From positions 1-64,000 of the forward strand of contig JBGAJM010000004.1 in NCBI GenBank assembly GCA_044224925.1: a stretch of 64,000 nt of DNA, read 5' to 3'. Both the position numbers and the translations under genes were made by a program. This stretch comes from Kapaibacterium sp044224925. GTDB taxonomy: Bacteria; Bacteroidota; Ignavibacteria; Kapaibacteriales; Kapaibacteriaceae. The notes beneath the pieces are model-generated. The model saw only the letters and a program-made list of their open reading frames with translations, made no database searches and had not been told where the DNA came from. Below are positions 53,252-62,440 of this stretch, one piece after another; position 1 is the first letter of the stretch; every line of letters begins with the position of its first letter.

Positions 53252-54480
53252 AGTTCCTGCTGACATGCATCGCCGGATCCGTCCTTGCCTCCTTGAGCCT
53301 TGCCGCACAGGCCGACACGTCGTTGTTCAAACGCAAACACGTCGACACGACGCAGCAGACCGCCATGAACATGGATGCGGTCTATAACCGACCCTTCCTG
53401 CAGATGGGCACCATGCCCGTGTCAATGGGCGGGTATGTCGAGGCGAACTATCGCTACGAAGGCGAGCAGGGTGTATCGACCGGACATAGTTTTCAGATGC
53501 AACGACTCACGTTGTTCTTCGCAGCGGCCATCGATCCGCGCATTCGCTTTCTAACAGAGATCGAGTTCGAAGGAGGCGGCAGTGAGATCGCCATCGAGTT
53601 CGCGTCGGTGGATGTGACGCTGGCAGATCTGTGTGTACTGCGCGGTGGTATTCTCATGAATCCCATCGGTGCCTTCAATCAGAATCACGACGGACCGAAG
53701 TGGGAGTTCGTCGACCGACCCGTCTCGATGACGCAGATGTTACCGGCCACGTGGAGCAACGTTGGCTTCGGTGCCTACGGTAAAACGTTCTCCGACGATT
53801 GGTCGTTCGGCTACGAGGCCTATCTCACGAACGGCTTCGACGAGTCCATCATCGACAACGATCTCGGTCGCACATCACTGGTCGCCACCAAGGAACAGTC
53901 CGCTCGATTCTTTGGTAGCTCCAACGGACATCCGCTCCTCTCGGCGAAAGTGGCCACACGACATCAGCGCGTGGGCGAGATCGGTCTCTCCTACATGGGC
54001 GGTGTCTACAATCAGACCACAGCGGAGGGCGTGACCATCGACCAAGCGCGACGGGTGGATGTGGTGGACGTGGATGTGAACGTTGGCATTCCATCGCTCG
54101 ACACACGCATCATCGGTGAGTGGGCATGGGTCTTCGTCGACGTGCCCGCGACCTATTCCCAACAGTATGGTTCAAAGCAAATGGGTGGCTACGTCGATGT
54201 GGTCCAACCCATCTATCGTGGTGCGCTCTTTGGATTCGACAAGGCCGTCGTCAACCTTTCGGTGCGAGCGGACTATGTGGACTGGAACGTGGGGACGTTC
54301 AACGAAACGGGCGATGTCATTGGTGATGAGATGTGGGCCATCACGGCAGGCGTGAGCTTCCGTCCCGTTGCACAAACCGTCATTCGCATCAATGCGCGCA
54401 CGGGACGCTCCACCGATCTGCTTGGCAATCCTCCTGCGCGCTCCGGCGGCATTCTCGTGGGCTTTGCCACCTACTTCTAG
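53248..54480 (+). CDS. Outer-membrane porin-like barrel
   Basis: A 410-residue exported protein (ATG 53248; signal MKFLLTCIAGSVLASLSLAAQA). The rest has alternating beta strands typical of a 16- to 18-stranded porin (GGYVEANYRYEGEQGVSTGHSF, FLTEIEFEGGGSEIAIEFASVDVTLADLCVLRGGILMNPIGAFN) and a terminal FATYF aromatic strand. It resembles OprP/phosphate-selective porin-type or FmdC-like barrels common in Bacteroidota. The operon with a cytochrome and a Rieske protein points to a respiratory or metal-related role (inference). Confidence 0.8.
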   Translation: MKFLLTCIAGSVLASLSLAAQADTSLFKRKHVDTTQQTAMNMDAVYNRPFLQMGTMPVSMGGYVEANYRYEGEQGVSTGHSFQMQRLTLFFAAAIDPRIRFLTEIEFEGGGSEIAIEFASVDVTLADLCVLRGGILMNPIGAFNQNHDGPKWEFVDRPVSMTQMLPATWSNVGFGAYGKTFSDDWSFGYEAYLTNGFDESIIDNDLGRTSLVATKEQSARFFGSSNGHPLLSAKVATRHQRVGEIGLSYMGGVYNQTTAEGVTIDQARRVDVVDVDVNVGIPSLDTRIIGEWAWVFVDVPATYSQQYGSKQMGGYVDVVQPIYRGALFGFDKAVVNLSVRADYVDWNVGTFNETGDVIGDEMWAITAGVSFRPVAQTVIRINARTGRSTDLLGNPPARSGGILVGFATYF

Positions 54481-54499
54481 AGTGGCACGTCCTGCTTCG

Positions 54500-54507
54500 T
54501 ACATTTG
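54500..54507 (+). promoter_or_regulatory. Bacteroidota-type -7 box (TACATTTG) abutting asd
   Basis: TACATTTG matches TAnnTTTG and ends three bases before the asd ATG (54511), so transcription should start at or within a few bases of the start codon. Confidence 0.55.
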
Positions 54508-54510
54508 CAC

Positions 54511-55482
54511 ATGCACATCGCCATTGTAGGTGCCACCGGTCTTGTTGGAAGGACCATGGCCCGCGTTCTCGAAGAACGCTCGTTCCCGGTTACCTCGTTA
54601 CGTCTTCTTGCCTCTGCCCGTTCGGCGGGTGAGCGTGTTGCCATGCTCGGCTCCGACCATATTGTTCAAGCCTTGGGTCCGGCCTCGTTTGACGGCATCG
54701 ACATCGCCCTCTTCAGCGCCGGCGGAACCGTCAGCAAAGAGTACTGTCCGATCGCCGCACGCAGCGGCGCCGTGGCCATCGACAACAGCAGCGCCTGGCG
54801 CATGGACCCCGATGTCCCGCTCGTTGTCCCCGAAGTGAATCCCGACGATGTGCGCTTACATCACGGCATCATCGCCAATCCGAATTGCTCCACCATTCAA
54901 CTCGTGGTGGCCCTCAAGCCATTGCACGAAGCGGCCGGGATCAAGCGCGTCGTCTGCAGCACCTATCAAAGCGTGAGCGGCGCCGGACAAAAGGGCGTCG
55001 ACCAACTTCGCGACGAGATCCAGGAGCGCACACCCTCAACGCGCATCTCTCCGCACACGTTGGCCTACAATGCCGTGTTCCATACCATCGACGGTATGGG
55101 GCAGGGCAGCGAGGAGGAGATCAAGATGCAACGCGAGACGCGGCGCATCCTGCATCTGCCGGACCTAGCCATTGCCGTGACCTGTGTGCGCGTTCCCGTC
55201 CTCGGCGGACACGGCGAGGCCGTTGCTGTTGAGTTCGAACGTCCGCTCTCTGCCGACGATGCACGCGACATCCTCCGACGAACACCCGGTATCGTGGTGA
55301 TGGATGATCCTGCGAATAGCGTCTATCCAACACCGCGCGATGCAGCCAACACCGATCCCGTCTACGTTGGCCGCATCCGGCAAGACACCAGCGTCGCCAA
55401 CGGCATCCTCCTCTGGGTCGTCGCCGACAACCTCCGCAAAGGCGCTGCCACCAACGCCGTCCAGATCGCCGAATTGCTCTGA
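54511..55482 (+). CDS. asd: Aspartate-semialdehyde dehydrogenase
   Basis: A 323-residue enzyme making L-aspartate semialdehyde for lysine/diaminopimelate, threonine and methionine synthesis. The N-terminal NADP motif IVGATGLVGRTMARVL (4-19), the SAGGTVSKEY loop and the catalytic cysteine C126 (NPNCSTIQ) are intact. RVPVLGGHGEAV carries the catalytic histidine. ATG 54511 was chosen; a TTG two codons earlier is less likely. It precedes a heptanucleotide repeat and then manC. Confidence 0.97.
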   Translation: MHIAIVGATGLVGRTMARVLEERSFPVTSLRLLASARSAGERVAMLGSDHIVQALGPASFDGIDIALFSAGGTVSKEYCPIAARSGAVAIDNSSAWRMDPDVPLVVPEVNPDDVRLHHGIIANPNCSTIQLVVALKPLHEAAGIKRVVCSTYQSVSGAGQKGVDQLRDEIQERTPSTRISPHTLAYNAVFHTIDGMGQGSEEEIKMQRETRRILHLPDLAIAVTCVRVPVLGGHGEAVAVEFERPLSADDARDILRRTPGIVVMDDPANSVYPTPRDAANTDPVYVGRIRQDTSVANGILLWVVADNLRKGAATNAVQIAELL

Positions 55483-55490
55483 AGAATTTG

Positions 55491-55537
55491 TCACTCGTCA
55501 CTCGTCACTTGTCACTTGTCACTTGTCACTCGTAACT
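55491..55537 (+). repeat. Heptanucleotide tandem array between asd and manC
   Basis: The units TCACTCG, TCACTCG, TCACTTG, TCACTTG, TCACTTG and TCACTCG, plus a partial TAACT, fill the 55-base gap between asd and manC, ending one base before the manC ATG. It is the most regular copy of the family in the window. Confidence 0.92.
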
Positions 55538-56614
55538 ATGTCTCGTTTCGTTGTAATCATGGCCGGCGGCTCCGGCGAACGCTTCTGGCCATCGAGTCGG
55601 ATGCGAAAGCCAAAGCAGCTCTTGCGACTGACGAGCTCCACGCAGACGATGCTCGAAGAGGCCGTTGCGCGCATCGAGCCGCTCATCCCGCGCGAGAACA
55701 TCATCGTGATCACGAGTGCCTTGCTTCGACAGCCCATCATCGATGCCATGCCCATGCTGCCGCCCGAGAACGTGATCGCCGAGCCATCAAAGCGCAACAC
55801 GGCTCCATGTCTGGCACTGGCCGCCGCAGAGATCCAAACGCGCAGCGCCAATGCTTCGATGGCCGTGCTCACGGCCGATCACTTCATCGGAGATGCCGAG
55901 GCCTTCCGTCGCGACGTCGACGCAGCCCTCACCTTCGCAGAAGAACATCAGGCACTCGTTACGTTGGGCATTCCGCCAACACGACCCGAAACCGGCTATG
56001 GCTACATCGAACTGCCTACGCCGCGCACGGCCGATCAACTGCAGCACGTGGTGCGCTTCAAGGAGAAGCCGACGTTCGACGTGGCGCTCGACTATGTGCA
56101 TAGCGGTGCCTACATGTGGAACAGTGGCATGTTCTTCTGGACCGTGTCGGCACTCACCACGGCCATGATGGAGCATCTGCCGGAAGTTGGTTCTGCGATC
56201 GCAACGATGACGGACGAACTAGCGACCAAGAATGCATCGGCCCTTGCGGATACCTTTTCAAGTCTACCCGACATCTCCATCGACTACGGCGTAATGGAAC
56301 GCGCCAACAACGTCTTCGTCCTCCCTGCCACCTTCCCATGGGACGATGTGGGATCGTGGGATGCGCTCACGCGCATGCGCACGTGCGATGCATCGGAGAA
56401 TGTCACGGCAGGAGATGTGCGCTTGCTCGACACGCACGATAGTATTGTGGTGAACGAGGCAACGCAAGAGCATGTCGTCACGGTATTGGGCATCGACGGA
56501 CTGGTCATCGTGCACACGAACGATGCAACACTCGTGACCACGAAGGACAAAGCGCAAGAAGTGAAACGCATCGTTACAGATCTGCGAAAGAATGGTCGTG
56601 AACAATTCCTCTGA
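55538..56614 (+). CDS. manC: Mannose-1-phosphate guanylyltransferase
   Basis: A 358-residue nucleotidyltransferase making GDP-mannose from mannose-1-phosphate and GTP. The signature GGSGERFWPSSRMRKPKQLL (10-29) with the GTP-binding GxGxRxxP and PKQ motifs is present, as are VLTADHFIGD, ETGYGYIE, FKEKP and the WNSGMFFWTVSAL motif. It lacks the C-terminal isomerase half of bifunctional ManC/AlgA. ATG 55538 immediately follows the repeat array, so its ribosome-binding region is repeat sequence. The last 23 bases overlap the next gene. Confidence 0.95.
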   Translation: MSRFVVIMAGGSGERFWPSSRMRKPKQLLRLTSSTQTMLEEAVARIEPLIPRENIIVITSALLRQPIIDAMPMLPPENVIAEPSKRNTAPCLALAAAEIQTRSANASMAVLTADHFIGDAEAFRRDVDAALTFAEEHQALVTLGIPPTRPETGYGYIELPTPRTADQLQHVVRFKEKPTFDVALDYVHSGAYMWNSGMFFWTVSALTTAMMEHLPEVGSAIATMTDELATKNASALADTFSSLPDISIDYGVMERANNVFVLPATFPWDDVGSWDALTRMRTCDASENVTAGDVRLLDTHDSIVVNEATQEHVVTVLGIDGLVIVHTNDATLVTTKDKAQEVKRIVTDLRKNGREQFL

Positions 56615-56921
56615 GGTCGTTCTGTCGGCCGTCGACAAAATGTCCATCGCCTTCGATCTGCCCGACACCGACAGTGTGATCGCACCCGAGCAACGGCTGC
56701 AGGAGGTGCGCACGATGCTGGTGCAGCGTATCATCGGATTGCTGAACACCAATCCCGAAAAGCTCATGGCCATCCTCTACCGGATCGACGTGAGCGAGGC
56801 CGCCGTGAACGAGGTCTTCGGAACGGCCTTCCCTCCGGACGTACCCGAACTCCTTGCCGATCTCATCATTGAACGTCAGCTCGCAAAGGCCGAGACACGT
56901 CGTCACCATTCTTCTTCCTGA
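56592..56921 (+). CDS. Small conserved protein overlapping manC
   Basis: A 109-residue protein starting at ATG 56592, 23 bases inside manC. The central LLNTNPEKLMAILYRIDVSEAAVNEVF and ADLIIERQLAK strings resemble a small uncharacterised family I associate with Bacteroidota (YRIDVSE and LIIERQ). The short charged tail (AETRRHHSSS) is variable. It is two bases upstream of hutI. No function is known. Confidence 0.75.
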   Translation: MVVNNSSEVVLSAVDKMSIAFDLPDTDSVIAPEQRLQEVRTMLVQRIIGLLNTNPEKLMAILYRIDVSEAAVNEVFGTAFPPDVPELLADLIIERQLAKAETRRHHSSS

Positions 56922-56923
56922 TC

Positions 56924-58159
56924 ATGGCCACGCTCATCACCAATATCTCGTCGCTCGTAACGGTGAACGCCAACGGCGGAACCGCACGCACGGGCGCTTC
57001 CATGAACGATGTTGGTGAGATCAAGGACGGGGCCATTCTCTTCGACGAGACCATCGAGTGGATCGGACGTGCGTCCGAGATCGATGCCGACAACATCGAT
57101 GCCGATGTGATCGATGCGCAAGGATGTACGGTGATGCCCGGCTTTGTGGACTCGCATACGCACATGGTCTTTGCGGGATCGCGTTCGCACGAGTTCGCAC
57201 GCAGACTCCAGGGTGTGAGCTATCAGACCATCGCTGCTGAAGGTGGCGGCATTTTGTCGACCATGCGCGCCGTCCGCGAGGCCGACCTCCCAACACTCCT
57301 CGACATTGCCGAACCCTTGGTCCACTCGGCCATGCAGCACGGCACCACCACCGTCGAGATCAAGAGCGGATACGGACTTACGCTCGACAGTGAACTCCGT
57401 CAACTCGCCGTCCTCGAAGATCTTCGCGAGATGCTGCCCATCACCTTCGTCGGCACGTTCCTTGGTGCGCACGATGTGCCACCCGAGTATGCGGGCAGAC
57501 GCGAGGCCTACGTCGACCATATCATCAACGACATGCTGCCGCGCATTGCGGAGCAACGCGTGGCGGAGTTCTGCGACGTGTTTGCCGATACCGGCTATTT
57601 CACCAACGAAGATTCCGAGCGCATCCTGCGCGCCGCGGCCACCTACGGACTCAAGGCCAAGGTGCATGCCGATGAGCTCACGCCCGTCGGTGCTGCCGAA
57701 ATGGCCGCACGAGTTGGAGCCGTCTCGGCCGATCATCTGCTGCATATCAGTGAGGCGGGCATGGAGGCGATGAAGGCGGCAGGAACCGTGGCCACGTTGT
57801 TGCCCGGCACGGCCTATACGCTGCGACTGCCCTATGCTCCAGCACGTGCGATGATCGACAGGGGCATGGTCGTGGCCCTTGCCACCGACTGTAATCCGGG
57901 CTCCTGCTTTTGCGAGAACATGCAACAGATCATGTCGCTCGCCTGCATGAACATGCGCATGAGCATCGAAGAGAGCATCGTGGCCTCCACGCTGCACGGT
58001 GCTGCCGCCCTGGGCCTTGCCTCCGTTACCGGTTCCCTGGAAGTAGGGAAGCGGGCCGATATCGTGATCCATCATGTTCCGTCGTACACAGAACTGGTCT
58101 ACCATTTCGGCACGAACACGGTGATGAGCGTGTTCGCTGGCGGGCAGGAAGTGGCCTAG
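56924..58159 (+). CDS. hutI: Imidazolonepropionase
   Basis: A 411-residue metal-dependent amidohydrolase that opens 4-imidazolone-5-propanoate in histidine degradation. The metal-binding HTH is at H78 and H80 (GFVDSHTHMVFAG). The family string SRSHEFARRLQGVSYQTIAAEGGGI, the second metal ligand region KVHADELTPVGAAEMAARVGAVSADHL and the ATDCNPGSCF motif with the catalytic Asp are all present. No hutH, hutU or hutG lies in the window. Confidence 0.96.
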   Translation: MATLITNISSLVTVNANGGTARTGASMNDVGEIKDGAILFDETIEWIGRASEIDADNIDADVIDAQGCTVMPGFVDSHTHMVFAGSRSHEFARRLQGVSYQTIAAEGGGILSTMRAVREADLPTLLDIAEPLVHSAMQHGTTTVEIKSGYGLTLDSELRQLAVLEDLREMLPITFVGTFLGAHDVPPEYAGRREAYVDHIINDMLPRIAEQRVAEFCDVFADTGYFTNEDSERILRAAATYGLKAKVHADELTPVGAAEMAARVGAVSADHLLHISEAGMEAMKAAGTVATLLPGTAYTLRLPYAPARAMIDRGMVVALATDCNPGSCFCENMQQIMSLACMNMRMSIEESIVASTLHGAAALGLASVTGSLEVGKRADIVIHHVPSYTELVYHFGTNTVMSVFAGGQEVA

Positions 58160-58251
58160 GCTAAAAACTCGAAAAATCATCCATTGTGCAGGCCACTGCC
58201 GTTTACGAGGTTTGTTGCAGTTGATCGTATCCGCATTGAAAGGACCCGTCT

Positions 58252-61200
58252 ATGCGCCCATCGTACATTCTTGCCTTGCTGTTCTGTGTTGTCTCGTTCG
58301 TTGCACTCCGTGCAGAAGAGCCCGGACTCATGGTCTTCTCCACGCAAACGAATAACGGTCCGCTCAAGGACTGGATGTCAAAGAAGATCACCTACATCGA
58401 AACCCCCAGTGGGCTCACGATCACGGCCGAGCTTGACTCTACGGTCGTGCCGCCAACCTACATGCGCATCGTGTTGCCACGCTACAAAGGCGTGGGCGCG
58501 TACACGCTTACCGGTGGCACCACATGGCGCTACGGTGCGCGCACGGATCAGGTGTTCACGAATCAGAGTGGTACGGCCACCGTGGACCGGATCGACTCGA
58601 ATACCAATCGTGTGTATGGAACGTTCTCGTGGTATGGAAATGCAACGCTTACCAATGGCACGACGCTTACATGCAGAGTGTCGGGCGGACAGTTCAACGT
58701 GCTGGTCAAGCCCACGCTGGCGCAAGCCATGTATTCGAAAAGTGGTGTGAAGCTCAAGCCCGAGGAGACCGTCGACATTTCACTGAAGACCTTGAACAAG
58801 GCCACCGGCAAGATCGTACGCGGAGTGACCGTCTCCATCAATCCGATCGCCAGTCCGTTCGAAGTTGATCCTCCGGCGACGATGGTCAGCAACGACACCG
58901 GTGGCATCAAGTTCACCGTCAAAGTGAAGAAGGATGCCCCCAACGGAGATTACCAGATCTTCTTCAAGAGCACGAAGGAAGGCTTTGAAGACAGTCAGCA
59001 AGACACCTTCAAGTTCAAGGTCTCGAATGCAGGTCGGTACTGGTACTCGAAATGCGAGAGCCTGCCGTTGATCGAGTTCGATGCCGGTGAGGGCGAGAAG
59101 TGGTCAGAGATCAAGGAGTCACCGAAGCTCGAGACCACAAGCGACAAGGTGAAGATCAACGGACTTCTCAGTTTTGCCGGCGTGATGCGCATCGACACGA
59201 GCGGCGGAGGTCAGTTCATCGAAGGGAATGGACGATTCTACTTCGACGTGATGATGGGCGACAAGCCCATGGGCGACCTCTACAATGGTGACTTCCGCAT
59301 TCTCCTGCCAAAGTGCGTGGACTTCCTGGACTTCAGCGATCTGCCCATTGTGAGCAAGATCGCCGGTGGCAAGATCAAGACGCTGAAGTTCAAGATCCTG
59401 GGTGACTACGGCGGTTCGTTCGGTGGACAGCTGGTCGTGGACATCGAAGGACCGAAGAACACATCGGAAGGATGCAACAGCAAGGAATTCGCGGTGTGGA
59501 AGCCGAATGCGAACACGGTCTTCGGTCTCGATATTGCGGTGTTGCAAGATGTGAACGGCATCATCTTCAATGGCAAGGGATCGCTCAAGAATCTTGGCGT
59601 TGGCTCTACCATTTGCATGAAGGAGATCAGCATCTCGTACGAGTCGCGCAAAGACTCACTCGTTGTTGCCGCCAAAGCAAAGTCGCCACTCTTCGAAGAG
59701 GCATCCCTCTCCGTCTCCATTCAAAAACAGGAATGGATCGGTCTTGAACTCGGACTAAAGACGGCTGAGTGCATTCCCATCCCGGAAACACCGCTGTGCT
59801 GGAAGGGCGGATCGATCAAGTACAACCGTACTACAGATTGGAGCGTTGCCTCTGCATCGATGAGCGGTCTGTTCTCGGTGATCAAGAGTGACAAGCTCCT
59901 CGAGTTCGAACTCATAGCCAAGGTCGCCTATCCACCGTACACACTTTCGGGTACAGCCACGGCACGTATGCTGAACGGATCGTTCCTTTCTGCCACGAAG
60001 CCCTGGCAGGTGGAGGGTTCGCGAACGTTCTCCTTCGATCTCGACAATCGCATCATCAAGGACTCGGGCTCGTCGAGCCTCTTCCATCTTGGCGGAGATT
60101 GGTTCTTCGTTGGCACGTCCACGCAAAGCGTGAGCTTCCCCAATGCCATTGGTGTCACGGGACGTATCACGGGCTCTGCGAAGATCCCTGCCGTCGCCGG
60201 AGATCTGATCCCGAAGATGGGACTGCTCGGTCGGGCCATCAACGCTTACGCACCCTTCAGTTTCGGAACGGTCACCGGGATGATCGAGATCTCCGAACCC
60301 GGAAAGAAGGCCGCGACCATCACGTACGATCTGTCGAATGCAACGCTCAGTACGGACCCTGATTTCAACGCCTTCATGCAGTCGTGGGGCAAAGGCACGC
60401 TCACGCTCGACTTCGATGCACTCCCATCGCCAACAGCCCTGAAGCTCGAAGGCGGATTCACGCAGCTCGCAAAGTTCTTTGGTGGAACGATGGAGGGCGG
60501 AAAGGGTGGCGAGGCTCCACAGCTCGACAAGAACATTACAGTGCCTGCAAACAGCAAGCGTTTGATCATTGCTGCATCACGTGCAGAAGGCGGGATCGTC
60601 ACGTCGCTTCGGTCACCCTCCGGCACCACGTACACGGTCACCACACCCGCCGACAAAGTGGTGCGCGTGGTGATCCCCGATGGCACGGCGGCATTGTGGA
60701 GTGTGGTGGACCCTGCGCCGGGCGCATGGACCTTCACCACGAACGGCACATCGGCCACTGATTCGATCGAAGCGTATGGTAGCGATCCGGAGCCAACGTT
60801 CACACTGTCGGCAACACAAACGGGTCGGACGGTGAACGTAGCATGGACCACGACGAATGTTCCGGCAGGTGCGACCGTTGACCTCTTCGTTGATGACAAC
60901 GGCACAGGCTACGACGGAATGCGCGTTGCGACGGTGGATGCCTCGACGAACATGTTCGCTATGGAGTTGGCCGATACAACAGCGCCATGCGCGTTCAATG
61001 TGTATGGCGTATTGCGCACTCCCACCTGGTACAAAGAGGGCTATGCAGAAGGATCGTTCGCGAATCCGCGCACGCGCTTGTTGGCACCACAAGGCATTCG
61101 CGCTGTTGCCAACCAGAATGGGATCACAACGATCTCGTGGACGAATTCACCCGATCCCGAAACGGAAGGGTATGTGGTGCACGCCATGGTGCAAGGGGTC

Positions 61201-61641
61201 GACACCGTTCTTGCCGTTGCCTACGGTGCCGATACCAGCATCACGTTCGATGCATCGGGTTTGAGCATTGCGTCGATCTACGTGGTGGCCATGGACATCA
61301 ATGGACGACTCGGATGTCCGGGTGCTCCGGTGTCGATCGTGACGGATGTGACCGAGGAACGTCCGGTGTTCACAGGAGACGCAACGATGGCCTTGTCGAT
61401 CGCACCGCAGCCTGCAACAGACCGAGCACGACTCTCCATTGCAACAACGTCGATGCACGTGGTCGACGTCGACGTGGTCGATGCAACAGGACGTGTGGTG
61501 ATGAACCTCGGTCGCGGACTGACCATAGATGGTACTATCGATCGTAGTTTCGACCTTGCCGCCCTTCCCAATGGAGCCTACCTGCTGGTGGCTCGGAGCG
61601 AGGCGGCCGTGATCACACAACGATTCCTGGTACTGCATTGA
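58252..61641 (+). CDS. Large T9SS-type secreted protein (1129 residues)
   Basis: A 1129-residue protein with signal peptide MRPSYILALLFCVVSFVALRA. The N-terminal part (25-140) is beta-rich; residues about 145-260 look Ig-like (VSINPIASPFEVDPPATMVSNDTGGIKFTVKVKKDAPNGDY). The 260-760 region is a long repetitive beta domain without a recognised family. A fibronectin type III-like module lies about 960-1045 (GIRAVANQNGITTISWTNSPDPETEGYVVHAMV). A T9SS sorting domain ends it (ALSIAPQPATDRARLSIAT...VDVVDATGRVVMNL...GAYLLVARSEAAVITQRFLVLH). The upstream 92 bases hold no convincing promoter box. Confidence 0.83.
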   Translation: MRPSYILALLFCVVSFVALRAEEPGLMVFSTQTNNGPLKDWMSKKITYIETPSGLTITAELDSTVVPPTYMRIVLPRYKGVGAYTLTGGTTWRYGARTDQVFTNQSGTATVDRIDSNTNRVYGTFSWYGNATLTNGTTLTCRVSGGQFNVLVKPTLAQAMYSKSGVKLKPEETVDISLKTLNKATGKIVRGVTVSINPIASPFEVDPPATMVSNDTGGIKFTVKVKKDAPNGDYQIFFKSTKEGFEDSQQDTFKFKVSNAGRYWYSKCESLPLIEFDAGEGEKWSEIKESPKLETTSDKVKINGLLSFAGVMRIDTSGGGQFIEGNGRFYFDVMMGDKPMGDLYNGDFRILLPKCVDFLDFSDLPIVSKIAGGKIKTLKFKILGDYGGSFGGQLVVDIEGPKNTSEGCNSKEFAVWKPNANTVFGLDIAVLQDVNGIIFNGKGSLKNLGVGSTICMKEISISYESRKDSLVVAAKAKSPLFEEASLSVSIQKQEWIGLELGLKTAECIPIPETPLCWKGGSIKYNRTTDWSVASASMSGLFSVIKSDKLLEFELIAKVAYPPYTLSGTATARMLNGSFLSATKPWQVEGSRTFSFDLDNRIIKDSGSSSLFHLGGDWFFVGTSTQSVSFPNAIGVTGRITGSAKIPAVAGDLIPKMGLLGRAINAYAPFSFGTVTGMIEISEPGKKAATITYDLSNATLSTDPDFNAFMQSWGKGTLTLDFDALPSPTALKLEGGFTQLAKFFGGTMEGGKGGEAPQLDKNITVPANSKRLIIAASRAEGGIVTSLRSPSGTTYTVTTPADKVVRVVIPDGTAALWSVVDPAPGAWTFTTNGTSATDSIEAYGSDPEPTFTLSATQTGRTVNVAWTTTNVPAGATVDLFVDDNGTGYDGMRVATVDASTNMFAMELADTTAPCAFNVYGVLRTPTWYKEGYAEGSFANPRTRLLAPQGIRAVANQNGITTISWTNSPDPETEGYVVHAMVQGVDTVLAVAYGADTSITFDASGLSIASIYVVAMDINGRLGCPGAPVSIVTDVTEERPVFTGDATMALSIAPQPATDRARLSIATTSMHVVDVDVVDATGRVVMNLGRGLTIDGTIDRSFDLAALPNGAYLLVARSEAAVITQRFLVLH

Positions 61642-61652
61642 CAACGCCACGC

Positions 61653-62408
61653 ATGCCCGTTCTGTTCGTTGGCCATGGTTCTCCCATGAATGCCATCGAA
61701 CACAATACCTTCAGTCGCGGTTGGGAGTCGGTTGGCGCAAGCCTGCCGACTCCTACTGCCATTCTCTGCGTGAGTGCGCATTGGCAAACGCTCGGCACGC
61801 AGGTAACGGCCATGGATCGACCGCGCACCATTCACGACTTCGGCGGATTTCCGAAAGAGCTCTTCGCCGTGCAGTATCCGGCCCCCGGTGCGCCGGCCAT
61901 GGCACAAGAGACGACGACGGTGAGCAAGCATCCCATTCTGCTCGATCATGAATGGGGCTTGGACCATGGTGCTTGGTCCGTGCTCATGCATCTCTTCCCC
62001 AAGGCCAACATTCCCACATATCAACTCTCGCTCGACATTCGCATGTCGCCCGACGAACACGTAGCCGTTGCTCGCGACCTTGCCGCCCTCCGCTCCAAAG
62101 GTGTGCTCATCCTTGGAAGCGGCAACATCGTGCACAACCTCCGGCAGATCTCGTGGGAGGGCAAGCCCTATGCATGGGCAGAGGAGTTCGATGCTGTTGC
62201 CGCCAAGCTCATCGAATCACGCGATGTAACAGCGCTGGCCCACTACGAGAAGCTCGGCACGGCTGCCGGGCTCTCGATCCCGACCAATGAACACTACCTC
62301 CCAATGCTCTACACACTGGCCATGCAGGATGCGAAGGACGAACTCTCGTTCTTCAATACCGGCATCGATCACGGGAGCATCAGCATGCGGTCCTTCATCC
62401 TGAAGTAA
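61653..62408 (+). CDS. YgiD-like 4,5-DOPA dioxygenase / class III extradiol family
   Basis: A 251-residue protein. The metal-binding histidines are in FVGHGSPMNAIE and VSAHWQT, and the family string DRPRTIHDFGGFPKELFAVQYPAPG follows. HEWGLDHGAWSVLMHLFP and NIVHNLRQISWEG complete the signature. E. coli YgiD cleaves L-DOPA at the 4,5 bond; the physiological substrate is not known. ATG 61653 is used here. TTG 61638, which overlaps the preceding stop (TTGA), would add five residues and aligns well with the YgiD N-terminus. Confidence 0.9.
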   Translation: MPVLFVGHGSPMNAIEHNTFSRGWESVGASLPTPTAILCVSAHWQTLGTQVTAMDRPRTIHDFGGFPKELFAVQYPAPGAPAMAQETTTVSKHPILLDHEWGLDHGAWSVLMHLFPKANIPTYQLSLDIRMSPDEHVAVARDLAALRSKGVLILGSGNIVHNLRQISWEGKPYAWAEEFDAVAAKLIESRDVTALAHYEKLGTAAGLSIPTNEHYLPMLYTLAMQDAKDELSFFNTGIDHGSISMRSFILK

Positions 62409-62428
62409 GACTCTCGTGGTGCGCTTTC

Positions 62429-62436
62429 TATCTTTG
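62429..62436 (+). promoter_or_regulatory. Bacteroidota-type -7 box (TATCTTTG) abutting cysS
   Basis: TATCTTTG matches TAnnTTTG and ends four bases before the cysS ATG (62441), implying a leaderless or nearly leaderless transcript. Confidence 0.55.
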
Positions 62437-62440
62437 CACC

